Shown one piece after another: positions 35,459-44,396 of a stretch of 64,000 nt of DNA. The stretch's first letter is position 1, and each line of letters opens with the position of its first letter. Position numbers and translations under genes: made by a program. The notes beneath the pieces were generated by a model that did no database searches, was not told the DNA's origin, and worked only from the letters and a program-made list of their open reading frames with translations. Origin of the DNA: Shewanella jiangmenensis (GTDB taxonomy: Bacteria; Pseudomonadota; Gammaproteobacteria; Enterobacterales; Shewanellaceae); the NCBI RefSeq assembly GCF_018596335.1, contig NZ_JAHEPS010000005.1, positions 285,374 through 349,373 of the forward strand, read 5' to 3'.

Positions 35459-35538
35459 AGCGATTAGCAAAGCGCTGAGCGAAGCGCTGAGTTAATCGCT
35501 GAGTTAAGTGAGCTAAGCGCTGAGTTAAGTGTTCAGTC
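35459..35538. repeat. Degenerate 12-bp tandem repeat, six units, at a gene end
   Basis: Units AAGCGCTGAGCG, AAGCGCTGAGTT, AATCGCTGAGTT, a 9-bp short unit, AAGCGCTGAGTT and AAGTGTTCAGTC. The stop codon of the QueD-like gene (35533) lies in the last unit. Confidence 0.85.
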
Positions 35539-36417
35539 CGCGGCCTTTTCAGCAGAGGAAATCGCGCCCTTACCTATGCCTTCGTAGGCAATCACTTTGA
35601 AGTGGCTGCCCGGCGCCTTTTCGGCGAGGGTGGTGGCCATAAACTCGGCCAGCAGTTCAACCGTGGTGTCGTGGGGCAAAATATCGCAGCAAGGGCGCGG
35701 CATGGCGAGCTGGAAGTCGCCCTGGGGCGCCTCGTAACGAAAACCGTAATGGCTGGTGTCCGAGATGCGGGTCTGGGCCGACAGCTCAAGCTCGCTTACC
35801 GGCACCACGTCTTCTTCGGTGCCAAGGTAAATGTCCTGCCAGCGCTCGGCCCAGTATTGGTTCCAATGAAGCGCGGCCTCACCATTTTCAAATACCTGCA
35901 CCGGGCTGCGATGGCCATGGGCGATACGCTGGCAGTTGCCGTCATGCTTTTTAAGGCCGTGGCTATAATGGTAAAACGGGCTGTCGAGCGCTTCGATGCG
36001 AAGGGTAAGATGAATGCCGTCAACATTCTGTGGCAGCGCTTCACGCAGTGCCTTGCGTAAAAAGGCATTCACCGACTCAAAATCGACCTGCTCGGCCGGA
36101 ATAAGGGCAAACGCCTGGCTTGGACACGCCAGATGAATGCTGCCAACCTGACTGTCGAAGTCCATCCATACCCGCTCGCCCTGCTGCTGCCAGCGAACCT
36201 GAGAAGAGGCGGTTGGAATAAGCAGGCGGTGATCGGCCACCCTGTCTATGGTGTCTTTGATGGTGCGTTTTACCTTGGCAAAATCCAGCACCATGTTTTG
36301 ATGGTCAAGGCCACCTTCAAGCACCACATCCACGATCCAGCTTTCCCCTACCATGCCGCGCTTGGCGCAAAGGTAAGAAAAATCAAGTACAGTCAAATCT
36401 TTAACAAAAAGTTGCAT
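35533..36417 (-). CDS. Double-length 6-pyruvoyltetrahydropterin synthase/QueD-like protein
   Basis: 294 residues, about twice the size of QueD. The N-terminal half has LTVLDFSYLCAKRGMVGESW, then VLDFAKVKRTIKDTIDRVADHRLLIP, the usual alternating substrate-binding pattern. The C-terminal half has SPFYHYSHGLKKHDGNCQRIAHGHRSPVQVFENG, with the histidine-rich metal region, and later LPHDTTVELLAEFMATTL. So the protein looks like two fused PTPS-type domains with the catalytic parts divided between them. Reaction unknown: queuosine or pterin chemistry is possible. ATG 36417 with GGGAG upstream. Confidence 0.75.
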   Translation of the reverse strand: MQLFVKDLTVLDFSYLCAKRGMVGESWIVDVVLEGGLDHQNMVLDFAKVKRTIKDTIDRVADHRLLIPTASSQVRWQQQGERVWMDFDSQVGSIHLACPSQAFALIPAEQVDFESVNAFLRKALREALPQNVDGIHLTLRIEALDSPFYHYSHGLKKHDGNCQRIAHGHRSPVQVFENGEAALHWNQYWAERWQDIYLGTEEDVVPVSELELSAQTRISDTSHYGFRYEAPQGDFQLAMPRPCCDILPHDTTVELLAEFMATTLAEKAPGSHFKVIAYEGIGKGAISSAEKAAD

Positions 36418-36740
36418 AACACTCCCGGGCAGAGAAACAGTCTGCCTTAAGCCACAGAAACGGCGGGCCTGCGCCAAACTGTCCGACGGACCTGAGCCGA
36501 CCGACAGTCAATAAGAACTCAATTCTAAACAATTCAACTGCCACGGGCGAGCCTGATGCAGCCCCAAGCGGGCAAATTTACGTCGTTTTGGTGCAATTGG
36601 TCAGAAAGTACGGCCAGCAGCCACCACAAGCCAACCTTTGGCCAATGCCGCCACTGTGCTGAGGCGGTAAGATCCAAAACACGCTGAATGCCAGCTGCGT
36701 TAAAAAATCAGCTGCGTTAAAAATAGCGAGGAGCCAAAAC
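36418..36740. other. Intergenic region
   Basis: About 320 bp between divergent genes. Near the right end, AGCTGCGTTAAAAA is repeated twice (36692-36724, 18-bp spacing). No gene or clear promoter seen. Confidence 0.5.
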
Positions 36741-37463
36741 ATGGAGTGGGCAAAGGATATTTATGTGTTTGACGGCCCGGCGGTGCCCTTTTTTGGCCTG
36801 CCCTACACGACGCGCATGACCATAGTCAGGCTTGCAAACGGCAAGCTGTGGGTGCACTCACCGATTGAACTCACCGACATGTTGATCCGCAAAGTGATGC
36901 CCCTTGGCGAGGTCGCCTATCTGATTGCGCCCAATAAATTACATCACCTTTTTATCGGCAGGTGGCAGGCGCGCTGGCCAGACGCACAAGCCTTTGCTGC
37001 GCCCGGCGTGGCCGCCAAATGCGCTCACCTGCACTTTGATGCCGACTTAAGCGACACAGCCCCGCCACAGTGGCGCGCCGAGATAGAAAACTGCATCGTC
37101 AAAGGCTCAAAAGTGATGCAAGAAGCGGTGTTTTTCCATAAGGCGTCGCGCACCTTAATCCTGACCGATTTGATTGAGAACTTTGCTCCCGAACACTTCA
37201 GCGCCTGGCAAAGGCCGCTTGCACGCATCACCGGCATACTCGCGCCCAACGGCAAAACGCCGCTCGACTGGCGCTTATCCTTTATGGGCGGCAAGGCGCA
37301 GGCGCGCATGGCAATAAATCAGTTTCGCCGCTGGCAGCCGGAGCATATCATTCTCGCCCACGGCCATTGTATCCGTAGCAATGCACTGCCCTTTATCGAG
37401 CGCTCATTCAGTTGGGTGGGAGAGCCAAGGCCCGCAGCAAAACCAGAGCGAGCACGGGGTTAA
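36741..37463 (+). CDS. DUF4336-domain protein
   Basis: 240 residues. The sequence follows the DUF4336 pattern: LPYTTRMTIVRLANGKLWVHSPIEL, then GEVAYLIAPNKLHHLFIGRWQARWPDAQAFAAPGV and ILAHGHCI near the end. The layout (HSP, PN-x-x-H, LTDLIENF, HGH) resembles a metallo-beta-lactamase fold with incomplete metal sites. Function unknown. GCGAGGAG lies before the ATG at 36741. No signal peptide, so it is likely cytoplasmic. Confidence 0.8.
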   Translation: MEWAKDIYVFDGPAVPFFGLPYTTRMTIVRLANGKLWVHSPIELTDMLIRKVMPLGEVAYLIAPNKLHHLFIGRWQARWPDAQAFAAPGVAAKCAHLHFDADLSDTAPPQWRAEIENCIVKGSKVMQEAVFFHKASRTLILTDLIENFAPEHFSAWQRPLARITGILAPNGKTPLDWRLSFMGGKAQARMAINQFRRWQPEHIILAHGHCIRSNALPFIERSFSWVGEPRPAAKPERARG

Positions 37464-37666
37464 CGTCAGTGGCAGGTTTGGGAAATATTGTGAAAAGCCC
37501 TGATTGAAAGAGCGAATCAAACGCGGTTGACGGTTGACGGTTGACGGGACAAAAAGCAAAAAGCCGTGCTGAGCGCAATTCGTACAGTCTGGAAAAGACA
37601 TACTAAAAAAAGCGCCAGTCCAAAAAATCCAGTCAATGAAAAATCCAGCCAGAGAAAACCGAGCCA

Positions 37667-37694
37667 AAGAAAAAGGCGACCTGAGTCGCCTTTT
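37667..37694 (-). terminator. Terminator after yejK
   Basis: 10-bp stem AAAAGGCGAC / GTCGCCTTTT, loop CTGA; on the minus strand it is followed by TTTTTC. The preceding 37500-37670 holds 7-bp GGTTGAC repeats and roughly 16-bp A-rich repeats, no gene. Confidence 0.8.
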
Positions 37695-37744
37695 ACATTT
37701 TCGCCAGCCGCGGCCATTTTTCAGGGCCGATTTGGGCGGCGCTG

Positions 37745-38773
37745 TTATTCGCCCTTGAGGCGACGATGCAGCTGATCTTTAAGGTTCGCCGGCACACCTT
37801 TAATCACCAGGGTGTCGGAAATCGGATCGTAAATCACCCGCTCGCCAAGGTGGTGGCCATCAAAGCTGATGCTGACGCCGCCGCCGGTGCCGGAGAACTT
37901 TTTAAGCTGGCGCAGGGTCGATTTGTCCACCGGAAACTCTTCTTCGAGGCCATAGTCGCCTGTGGTGGCAAAATCGTAAAAAGAGTCCATGCCCGAATCG
38001 GCAAGCTCGTCGGCCAAGTCCTTGATATCAAGCTCGGCGCCTGCATCAAAGCGCTCGGCGCAAAACTCAAATACCTTGTCTCGGCAAGCCTGGCGCTCGT
38101 CTTTGGTCAGCTCACTGCCGGCGACAAAGTCCTCCACGGCAATCATCAGGCTCTTGTTCTGCGCCTTGGGGTTAATCCCTTCAACGCAGCCCATAAAGTC
38201 GAGGAAGAAGTCCGCCACCTTGCGACCGGCGCGGCCGCGGATAAAGGAGATGTACTTGCGACTTTCTTTATCGGCCTGCCATTCGGAGGTATCGATGCGG
38301 GCTGCGAGCTGAATGTTGCCCAAATCCAGATGGTTAACCTGGGTCAGCTCCATGTCATCGAGTACTGTCATCGATGACTTGGCACTGAGCAGCGCCACAA
38401 ACAGGTAGTCGCTCGCCATGTGGCTGTAGCAGGCCAACAGCAAAAAGCCGCCCTGACTGAAATCGTATTTGCCAAGCTCGTCCTGCAAAAGCTTACTGGC
38501 AAGGCCGGTAAATTCCACAAAGCCCAGCGAGCCATCCAGATACTGTTTCAGGCCGTCGGCAAAGGCCGGATTGGCCTCACCATCGTCGCCGTGGGTCCCA
38601 AAAAAGCCAAACCCTTTACCGGCTTTGCTGGTGTAAGACTGATGCAGCTCTTCGAGCATCAGCTCCACCGCCTGACTGTTCAGCAGCGGCTGAGGACGCA
38701 GACGACAGCTGAGCTGCCCTTCGTGATTCTGGGCAATTTCATGAATAATGGCCTGTTCTACTTTAATCGTCAT
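37745..38773 (-). CDS. yejK: Nucleoid-associated protein YejK (NdpA)
   Basis: Nucleoid-associated protein of 342 residues; in E. coli it binds DNA and is found on the nucleoid. Typical stretches: [71 protein letters not shown] and [17 protein letters not shown]. It is complete. Start ATG 38773. It is divergent from yejL with 77 bp between the start codons, the same arrangement as in E. coli, and yejM follows yejL. Confidence 0.94.
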   Translation of the reverse strand: MTIKVEQAIIHEIAQNHEGQLSCRLRPQPLLNSQAVELMLEELHQSYTSKAGKGFGFFGTHGDDGEANPAFADGLKQYLDGSLGFVEFTGLASKLLQDELGKYDFSQGGFLLLACYSHMASDYLFVALLSAKSSMTVLDDMELTQVNHLDLGNIQLAARIDTSEWQADKESRKYISFIRGRAGRKVADFFLDFMGCVEGINPKAQNKSLMIAVEDFVAGSELTKDERQACRDKVFEFCAERFDAGAELDIKDLADELADSGMDSFYDFATTGDYGLEEEFPVDKSTLRQLKKFSGTGGGVSISFDGHHLGERVIYDPISDTLVIKGVPANLKDQLHRRLKGE

Positions 38774-38850
38774 AGCCTTGGATAGTGATAGCCGTGGAAA
38801 TCCGGTATTATATGCCGCTAACCCAAACCTTTGTGAATCATTTTTTGACT

Positions 38851-39069
38851 ATGGCTATTCAATCCAAATACACCAATACCCAAGTAGAAACCCTGCTCGC
38901 CGAAGTGCTGGCGGTACTGGAAAAACATCAGGCGCCAACCGATCTGGGGCTGATGGTACTGGGCAACTGTGTCAGCCACCTGCTGGAAACCAAGGTGCCA
39001 GCCGCAAGCCGCGCCGCCGTGGCCGAACAATTTGCCAAAGCTTTGAGTCAATCTGTCTCCAAGGCCTGA
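38851..39069 (+). CDS. yejL: YejL (DUF1414) protein
   Basis: Small cytoplasmic protein of 72 residues, unknown role. MAIQSKYTNTQVETLLAEVLAVLEKHQAPTDLGLMVLGNCVSHLL matches E. coli YejL almost throughout. The ATG at 38851 was chosen from that alignment; longer in-frame starts exist but have no family support. The ribosome site is weak. It precedes yejM in the same direction and is divergent from yejK. Confidence 0.92.
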   Translation: MAIQSKYTNTQVETLLAEVLAVLEKHQAPTDLGLMVLGNCVSHLLETKVPAASRAAVAEQFAKALSQSVSKA

Positions 39070-39144
39070 TAAAACTGGTAGCTGCACAAAAAAAGTGCTT
39101 AAGATACCAAGATGTTAACCGACCGCGAGAACAAAAGAGCGCCC

Positions 39145-40980
39145 ATGGTGGAAAGGAAACAACAGCTGGTACGGGATAAAGTCTCCAGGCTCGTTAACTG
39201 GGGGCACTGGTTTGCCCTGTTCAATGGCTTTCTGGCACTGATAGTCGGCAGCCGTTATCTCGACACCGTTGGCCTGCCGGAATCGGCGCTCGGCTGGGGT
39301 TACCTGCTGCTGGCGAGTATCGGCCAGTTCGCCTTTCTGGCGTTTTTGGTCTATCTGCTGACCCTGTTTCCGCTTACCCTGCTGCTGCCCTACGCCAAAA
39401 TTCTGCGCGGTCTTGGCGCGGCGGTTGCCACCCTTGGCCTGTGCGTGCTCCTGTACGACACCATCATTTACGATGATTACGGCGTGCACCTGTCGCCCTT
39501 TGCCTTTGATGTGGCCTGGGCCGACTTGCATGCGCTGCTGCGCGGCACCTCTTATATCGTCACGCCGGTGGCGATCCTTGCGCTTGAGCTCACCGCCGCC
39601 AACTTTTTGTGGAAGCGGATGGCCAAGCTCGAGCGGCTCGGGATTGGCAGTAAGGTGGCAACCCTGGTGGGCAGCTTTTTTATCGCAAGCCACCTTATCC
39701 ACATTTGGGGCGACGCCTCGGCGGTAAAAGACATCACCCGCTACGACGATGCTTACCCGCTGTTTTATCCCGCCACCGCCCGAAGCTTTATGGAGTCCCA
39801 TGGCCTCGACAGTGGCCGTGACGTCCCGGCCGAAATGCCTGAGCAGGTCATCAACTACCCGCTCGCGCCCTTAAGCTGCAGCCGCGATACAAACACCGCT
39901 GCAGTAAATAGCCAGCCGAATACGCAGCGCCAGCCAAATGTGCTGATAGTCGCCATCGACGGGCTTCGCGCCGACATGGTCAACGCGCAAACCATGCCCT
40001 TTTTGGCCAGTTTCTCGCAAAACAGCCAGCGCTTTGAAAAACACCTAAGTGGCGGCAATCAATTCTACAGCGGCATGTTTTCACTGATGTATGGCCTGCA
40101 GGGCAGCTACATCGGCAGCAATGATTTTAAAAACATTTCGCCTGTGCTCGGTCAAAGCTTTAAGGCGGCGGGTTATCAACTCAAGCGGTTTGGCCCGAAA
40201 TCCAATGAAGCAAGCCCACGGCCCCTTGCCACCTTCAAGGATTTTGACAGCAGCCTGATGGATGACTCGGTCTCAAGAGCGCTTGCGGATATTCAAAGCC
40301 GCGAAGCATTTGAGCGCTGGCGCGCTGGCCAAACCGGCCCCTGGTTTACCGTGCTGAATCTTGGCGCCCCCGACACCTACGACACGCCGGTTGGCTTTGT
40401 CGGCATTGAAACCATTCTGGCCCCGGCCGGCATGGCACCTGCCGAGCGCGTGCTGTTTAACCAGTATCGCCAGTCGCTGAATTTTATTGATGGCGAGCTT
40501 CAAAAGCTGCTCGGAAACCATGGCAGCGAGGCGATGGCCGATACGCTCATCATAGTGACCGGCGTCAGCGGCAAAGCCTTTACCAGCAGTAGCAGTGAAG
40601 CAAGCCGCGATCTATCGCCGCAAACCGTGCGGGTGCCACTGTTTATCCATTGGCCCAATGGCGATAAAGGCAGCGTAAACTACAGCACCAGCCATCACGG
40701 CATCGCCCCAACCCTGATGACCAAAGTGCTTGGCTGCACCAATCCTATTACCGATTACAGCGCCGGACGGCAGCTGTTACTGCCAAGCGAGCAGCCTTGG
40801 GTATATGTGGGTGACAACCGCTTTTTCGCGATTTATCAGGAAGATGAAATCACCCTGATTGACCGTCACGGCAAATATGATGTGTATGACGCAAGCTTTG
40901 AGCACAGGCTCGACAAAAAGCTGAGTGCGCCGGATCTGATTCAGGTGATGCGTGAAGGCCGCCGTTTGTACCGGCACTGA
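39145..40980 (+). CDS. yejM: Inner-membrane sulfatase-fold protein YejM (PbgA/LapC)
   Basis: Regulator of lipopolysaccharide synthesis in E. coli, where it controls LapB/FtsH degradation of LpxC. Five N-terminal membrane segments (from about VNWGHWFALFNGFLALIVGSRYL to about residue 190) are followed by a periplasmic sulfatase-like domain beginning PNVLIVAIDGLRADMV. Later motifs include GGNQFYSGMFSLMYGLQGSYI and STSHHGIAPTLMTKVLGC. The Thr/Cys nucleophile of true sulfatases is not expected in this family. ATG 39145 aligns with E. coli YejM; an ATG 11 codons earlier is possible. It shares an operon with yejL. Confidence 0.92.
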   Translation: MVERKQQLVRDKVSRLVNWGHWFALFNGFLALIVGSRYLDTVGLPESALGWGYLLLASIGQFAFLAFLVYLLTLFPLTLLLPYAKILRGLGAAVATLGLCVLLYDTIIYDDYGVHLSPFAFDVAWADLHALLRGTSYIVTPVAILALELTAANFLWKRMAKLERLGIGSKVATLVGSFFIASHLIHIWGDASAVKDITRYDDAYPLFYPATARSFMESHGLDSGRDVPAEMPEQVINYPLAPLSCSRDTNTAAVNSQPNTQRQPNVLIVAIDGLRADMVNAQTMPFLASFSQNSQRFEKHLSGGNQFYSGMFSLMYGLQGSYIGSNDFKNISPVLGQSFKAAGYQLKRFGPKSNEASPRPLATFKDFDSSLMDDSVSRALADIQSREAFERWRAGQTGPWFTVLNLGAPDTYDTPVGFVGIETILAPAGMAPAERVLFNQYRQSLNFIDGELQKLLGNHGSEAMADTLIIVTGVSGKAFTSSSSEASRDLSPQTVRVPLFIHWPNGDKGSVNYSTSHHGIAPTLMTKVLGCTNPITDYSAGRQLLLPSEQPWVYVGDNRFFAIYQEDEITLIDRHGKYDVYDASFEHRLDKKLSAPDLIQVMREGRRLYRH

Positions 40981-41004
40981 CAGATGCGAGTTTAGTGCAA
41001 GGCA

Positions 41005-41089
41005 TCTGGGTTTAAGGGCTCAGGTTAAGGGCTTAGATTAAGAGCGTGGCTTAAGAGCTTGGTTTAAGGGCCTGGCTTAAGGGCTTCGG
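41005..41089. repeat. Degenerate 13-bp tandem repeat, six units
   Basis: TTAAGGGCT-type units recur at exactly 13 bp (the TT pairs at 41012, 41025, 41038, 41051, 41064, 41077), between yejM and the tRNA gene. Confidence 0.85.
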
Positions 41090-41130
41090 ATACAAACTAA
41101 GCAATCAAACCAAATAGTTGTTATCAAGGC

Positions 41131-41159
41131 TTGCGCTGCCCCGCCCGTCTTGATAAAGT
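41131..41159 (+). promoter_or_regulatory. Candidate promoter of tRNA-Pro
   Basis: TTGCGC, a 17-bp spacer and TAAAGT, 56 bp before the tRNA. The spacer is framed by an inverted repeat TATCAAG (41122) / CTTGATA (41149). Judged by eye. Confidence 0.4.
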
Positions 41160-41215
41160 TCGCTGCGTTGAGACGGCACAGGCTCTATGCCACCCGCGCA
41201 GCCACTCAATTACAT

Positions 41216-41292
41216 CGGTATGTAGCGCAGCCCGGTAGCGCACTGTCATGGGGTGTCAGGGGTCGGAGGTTCGAATCCTCTCATACCGACCA
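41216..41292 (+). tRNA. tRNA-Pro (anticodon GGG)
   Basis: 77 nt with an encoded CCA. The acceptor stem CGGTATG pairs with CATACCG; the D arm is GCGC...GCGC; the anticodon loop ATGGGGT gives anticodon GGG; the T arm GGAGG-TTCGAAT-CCTCT is regular. It resembles E. coli proL, including the T-T mismatch in the anticodon stem. The terminator at 41301 follows. Confidence 0.95.
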
Positions 41293-41300
41293 CATTCAAC

Positions 41301-41336
41301 AAAAAAGCTCAACAGCAATGTTGGGCTTTTTTGTTT
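41301..41336 (+). terminator. Terminator of tRNA-Pro
   Basis: 14-bp stem (41301-41314 with 41319-41332, one T-G wobble), loop GCAA, then TGTTTT. The same hairpin is repeated after each downstream tRNA-like copy. Confidence 0.9.
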
Positions 41337-41371
41337 TATCTCGCCGTCATATTGAAGCAAAACCCGAAAGC

Positions 41372-41432
41372 GGATGGGGTGTCAGGGGCCATCGGCCGAG
41401 TGTCGGACCATCGCCTCCTCTCATACCGACCA
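41372..41432 (+). repeat. tRNA-Pro 3'-half copy 1
   Basis: Starts GGATGGGGTGTCAGGGG like the tRNA anticodon arm and ends CTCATACCGACCA like its acceptor stem. The T arm is replaced by a different hairpin (GGCCGA-GTG-TCGGACC). Its own terminator lies at 41442-41474. Confidence 0.85.
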
Positions 41433-41520
41433 CATTCAACGAAAAAGCTCAACAGCAATGTTGGGCTTTTTTGTTTTGCAGCGTTTTCAAGCGTTTATTG
41501 TTAGCTAACTTGAGAAAAGC

Positions 41521-41581
41521 GGATGGGGTGTCAGGGGCCATCGGCCGAGTGTCGGACCATCGCCTCCTCTCATACCGACCA
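41521..41581 (+). repeat. tRNA-Pro 3'-half copy 2
   Basis: Identical in layout to copy 1, 149 bp downstream, followed by the same terminator hairpin (41590-41622). Confidence 0.85.
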
Positions 41582-41660
41582 CATTCAACAAAAAAGCTCA
41601 ACAGCAATGTTGGGCTTTTTTGTTTTATCTCGCCGTCATATTTAAGCAAAACCCGAAAGC

Positions 41661-41721
41661 GGATGGGGTGTCAGGGGCCATCGGCCGAGTGTCGGACCAT
41701 CGCCTCCTCTTATACCGGCCA
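41661..41721 (+). repeat. tRNA-Pro 3'-half copy 3
   Basis: 140 bp after copy 2; ends TTATACCGGCCA (two changes). The spacer before it is nearly identical to the spacer before copy 1. The terminator hairpin (about 41731-41762) has diverged. Confidence 0.82.
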
Positions 41722-41834
41722 AATTCAACAAAAAAACTCAGCAGCATTGCTGGGCTTTTTTGTTTTTCGACTTATCGAGCTGGATGACCTCGGAGTGAAT
41801 GCGACTCAGATTGACTTCGAGCTGCAAGAAAAGC

Positions 41835-41907
41835 GGATGGGGTGTCAGGGGCCATAGGCCGAGTGTCGGACCATCGCCTTCTCCCATGCCTCCTCTCATA
41901 CCGGCCA
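41835..41907 (+). repeat. tRNA-Pro 3'-half copy 4
   Basis: 174 bp after copy 3; contains a short insertion (TCTCCCATGCC) before the acceptor-like end CATACCGGCCA. Its terminator is at about 41916-41951. Confidence 0.8.
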
Positions 41908-42073
41908 AATTCAACGAAAAAGCTCAGCAGTATTGCTGGGCTTTTTTGTTTTTTTCATCCGATTGAACAGCAAGTGGCGGAACTTTATCCAACGGTGGCG
42001 CAGGCAGTTGTTACCGGCAGGTTAAAGCTCTACAGTATCACCTAAGACTTTCTTTTTTACGGGCACTTATACG

Positions 42074-44257
42074 TTGTCTGCGCTTTTAAAAACGTCACGG
42101 TTTCGCCTTGGTCTCGTGCTGGCGGTAGCGGGTTTTTTACTGAACCTCTACCCTTTGCCCTTGTTTGCCAACGTGCAGCTCATCCTCGGCAACGCCACCT
42201 ATGTGATTGCGGCGATAGTGCTGGGGCCGCGCTATGCGCTCGTGGTGTCGTTAAGCTGCGCGGCGGCGCTTTACAGCATTTGGGATACTGGCCATGTGTG
42301 GCTGCTGTTTCCCTTAGAGGCGCTGGCACTGGCCTTTGCGCGGCGAAGGGGCATTTATTCCCTTTATGCCGGGGTAATGTTTTGGCTGTTGATTGGCATG
42401 CCACTGTTTTACCTTTATGGCACCCAGTTTTCCAGCCTGCCGGAGGCGCATGTGCCCTTTGTGGCCTTTAAGCAGGCCATTAACGGGCTCTTTTATATCA
42501 GCCTTGGCGCAATTTTGCTGATCCCGGCCGGCAAGTTATTTAAAGGCCTTATCAATGACAGTGCCGCCTCAGGCCGTTTTGCTGACAAGTTAACCTATAG
42601 CTTTAGCCTGTTCATTTCCTTTGGCCTGCTGATTTCGGCCTTGATGTTCAATCAGTTTTTTATCGAAAAACAGCAAATCCTGCTTAAGGTAAACCTTGAT
42701 GACAACGCCATTCACCTGGGCCAGGCCACCTTTAATTACCTGAGTGAACACCAGCGTGCCGTGTCGCAATCAGCCATCTGGTTATCGATGCAGAACGAGA
42801 GCCCAAATCTCAGGCAAGAATGGCTCAGTAAATTCAATCAGGGCTATCCTGCATTTCTGACCATGTTGATTGCCGACAGGGATGGTCATATAGTCGCAGC
42901 CAGTCCCGCGTCGCGGATGAATGATGAGGCAATAGTCAAAGGCGATTACAGCGTTGCCGACCGCCCCTACTTTCAGGAAGCCTTTTATAATCAAAAAACC
43001 TTTGTATCGCCTGTGTTTAAGGGGCGTGGTTTTGGCAACGACCCCATCATCGCCATCAGCGCGCCGCTTTACAGTAAGCAGCATTCGTCTCAGCCGGTTG
43101 GCATTCTTGAAGGCTCGCTGGATTTAACCCGCTTTGTGATGATTGACCGGCAAAACCGTCAGCACAGCGACCAGTTTTTGCTGTTGGTCGATGAAAACGA
43201 AATGGTGGTCTATTCCTCCAAGGGCCTGGATATTGCGCCGCTGACCGAGCTTCGCTCCGCGCCGGGCGGCAGGCTGTATCGCACTGAGCTGCAACTGCTT
43301 AACCTGCACGACCTCAATAACCCCAATCCCGAATATATGTATGCCCGAGAGCTGCTGCCAAACGGCTGGCAACTCTACGTGCTGCAGCCGTTTGCGCCGC
43401 TGATGCAACTGGCCGAAACCCAGTTTTTGCGCACCTGTTTGCTGATCATCGCCGGTATGCTTATCACCTTTTATCTGTCACACATGCTGAGCCGGATGCT
43501 GACAGGCTCTCTGGAAGCGATTGCCGAGCAATTTGCCGCCAAGGATGGCAGATTGGATCCACTGCCCGATGATGCGCCGACCGAAGTGCAGAATCTGTAT
43601 GCGCACCTCAGTGAAAGCAAACGGGAGCTTAGGAGCTATCAGCTTGAGCTGGAAGAAAAAGTCGCGACCCGCACGCTGGAGCTTGAGCGCGCCAACGCCC
43701 AGCTGCTAACCCTCGCCGAGCGCGACCATCTCACCGGCCTGTACAATCGACGTTACGCCGTGAATGCCTTTACCAGGCTCTGCGCCATGTGTGAGCGGGG
43801 GGAAGAAGCCATAGCGGTTGTGCTGCTCGACCTTGATTTTTTCAAAAAAATCAACGACACACACGGCCATTTAACCGGTGATGAATGCCTGCGGCAGCTG
43901 GCATCCTTGCTGCAGCAGACCTTTAAGCGCGAGTGTGATTTGGCGGTACGCTTTGGTGGAGAGGAGTTTTTATTGCTGCTGCCGATGACCAATGCCCTCA
44001 ACATCGAGCGCCATCTCGACAATTTCCGCGAGCGTTTGTCTCACCACCCCGTGACAGCACCCCAAAGTCAGGAAATCATTCACCTGTCGGTATCCATCGG
44101 CGCTTTGGTCGCCAACGCCAGCTTTTCGCCGTCGCTGGAGGCCTGGCTTAAAGTCGCCGATGAGAACCTGTACCGCGCTAAAGCAGAGGGCCGTAACCGG
44201 GTGGTTTGTACGATTTTGTCAGGTTCGGCTGAGCCACCTACGGCCGACCATCGCTGA
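42074..44257 (+). CDS. Membrane diguanylate cyclase with Cache-type sensor
   Basis: Makes the second messenger cyclic di-GMP. Six or so N-terminal membrane helices (about residues 10-160), one more near 175-195, a periplasmic Cache-like domain with DRPYFQEAF and GNDPIIAISAPLY, a further helix (about 455-475), a coiled coil, then the GGDEF domain (about 555-715). The active site is GGEEF near residue 626, with the RxxD inhibitory site (RECD) five residues upstream, so product inhibition is likely. 727 residues. The start is TTG at 42074; the ribosome site is weak and the start uncertain. It is monocistronic after the tRNA repeats. Confidence 0.88.
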   Translation: MSALLKTSRFRLGLVLAVAGFLLNLYPLPLFANVQLILGNATYVIAAIVLGPRYALVVSLSCAAALYSIWDTGHVWLLFPLEALALAFARRRGIYSLYAGVMFWLLIGMPLFYLYGTQFSSLPEAHVPFVAFKQAINGLFYISLGAILLIPAGKLFKGLINDSAASGRFADKLTYSFSLFISFGLLISALMFNQFFIEKQQILLKVNLDDNAIHLGQATFNYLSEHQRAVSQSAIWLSMQNESPNLRQEWLSKFNQGYPAFLTMLIADRDGHIVAASPASRMNDEAIVKGDYSVADRPYFQEAFYNQKTFVSPVFKGRGFGNDPIIAISAPLYSKQHSSQPVGILEGSLDLTRFVMIDRQNRQHSDQFLLLVDENEMVVYSSKGLDIAPLTELRSAPGGRLYRTELQLLNLHDLNNPNPEYMYARELLPNGWQLYVLQPFAPLMQLAETQFLRTCLLIIAGMLITFYLSHMLSRMLTGSLEAIAEQFAAKDGRLDPLPDDAPTEVQNLYAHLSESKRELRSYQLELEEKVATRTLELERANAQLLTLAERDHLTGLYNRRYAVNAFTRLCAMCERGEEAIAVVLLDLDFFKKINDTHGHLTGDECLRQLASLLQQTFKRECDLAVRFGGEEFLLLLPMTNALNIERHLDNFRERLSHHPVTAPQSQEIIHLSVSIGALVANASFSPSLEAWLKVADENLYRAKAEGRNRVVCTILSGSAEPPTADHR

Positions 44258-44290
44258 AACCTTGCTATTAAGCGGCCGGGCTAAGTCATC

Positions 44291-44396
44291 GCCCGGCGCT
44301 TATGAATAGCCTGCGCTAATGATTAGCGGTCGCTGCGAATGATTAGCCGGCGCTGCGAACGATTAGCCTGCGCTGCAAATGATTAGCCAGCGCTGA
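44291..44396. repeat. Degenerate 20-bp tandem repeat, five units, at a gene end
   Basis: Units at 44311, 44331, 44351 and 44371 (CGCTGCGAATGATTAGCCGG and close variants), with a more diverged one at 44291. The hydrolase stop codon (44383) lies in the last unit. Confidence 0.88.

Noticed and set aside
41372..41960. CRISPR array or extra tRNA genes in the repeats after tRNA-Pro
   Set aside because: Unit spacing is irregular, repeats are long and include terminators, so not CRISPR; the copies lack the 5' half and a normal T arm, so they are not tRNAs.
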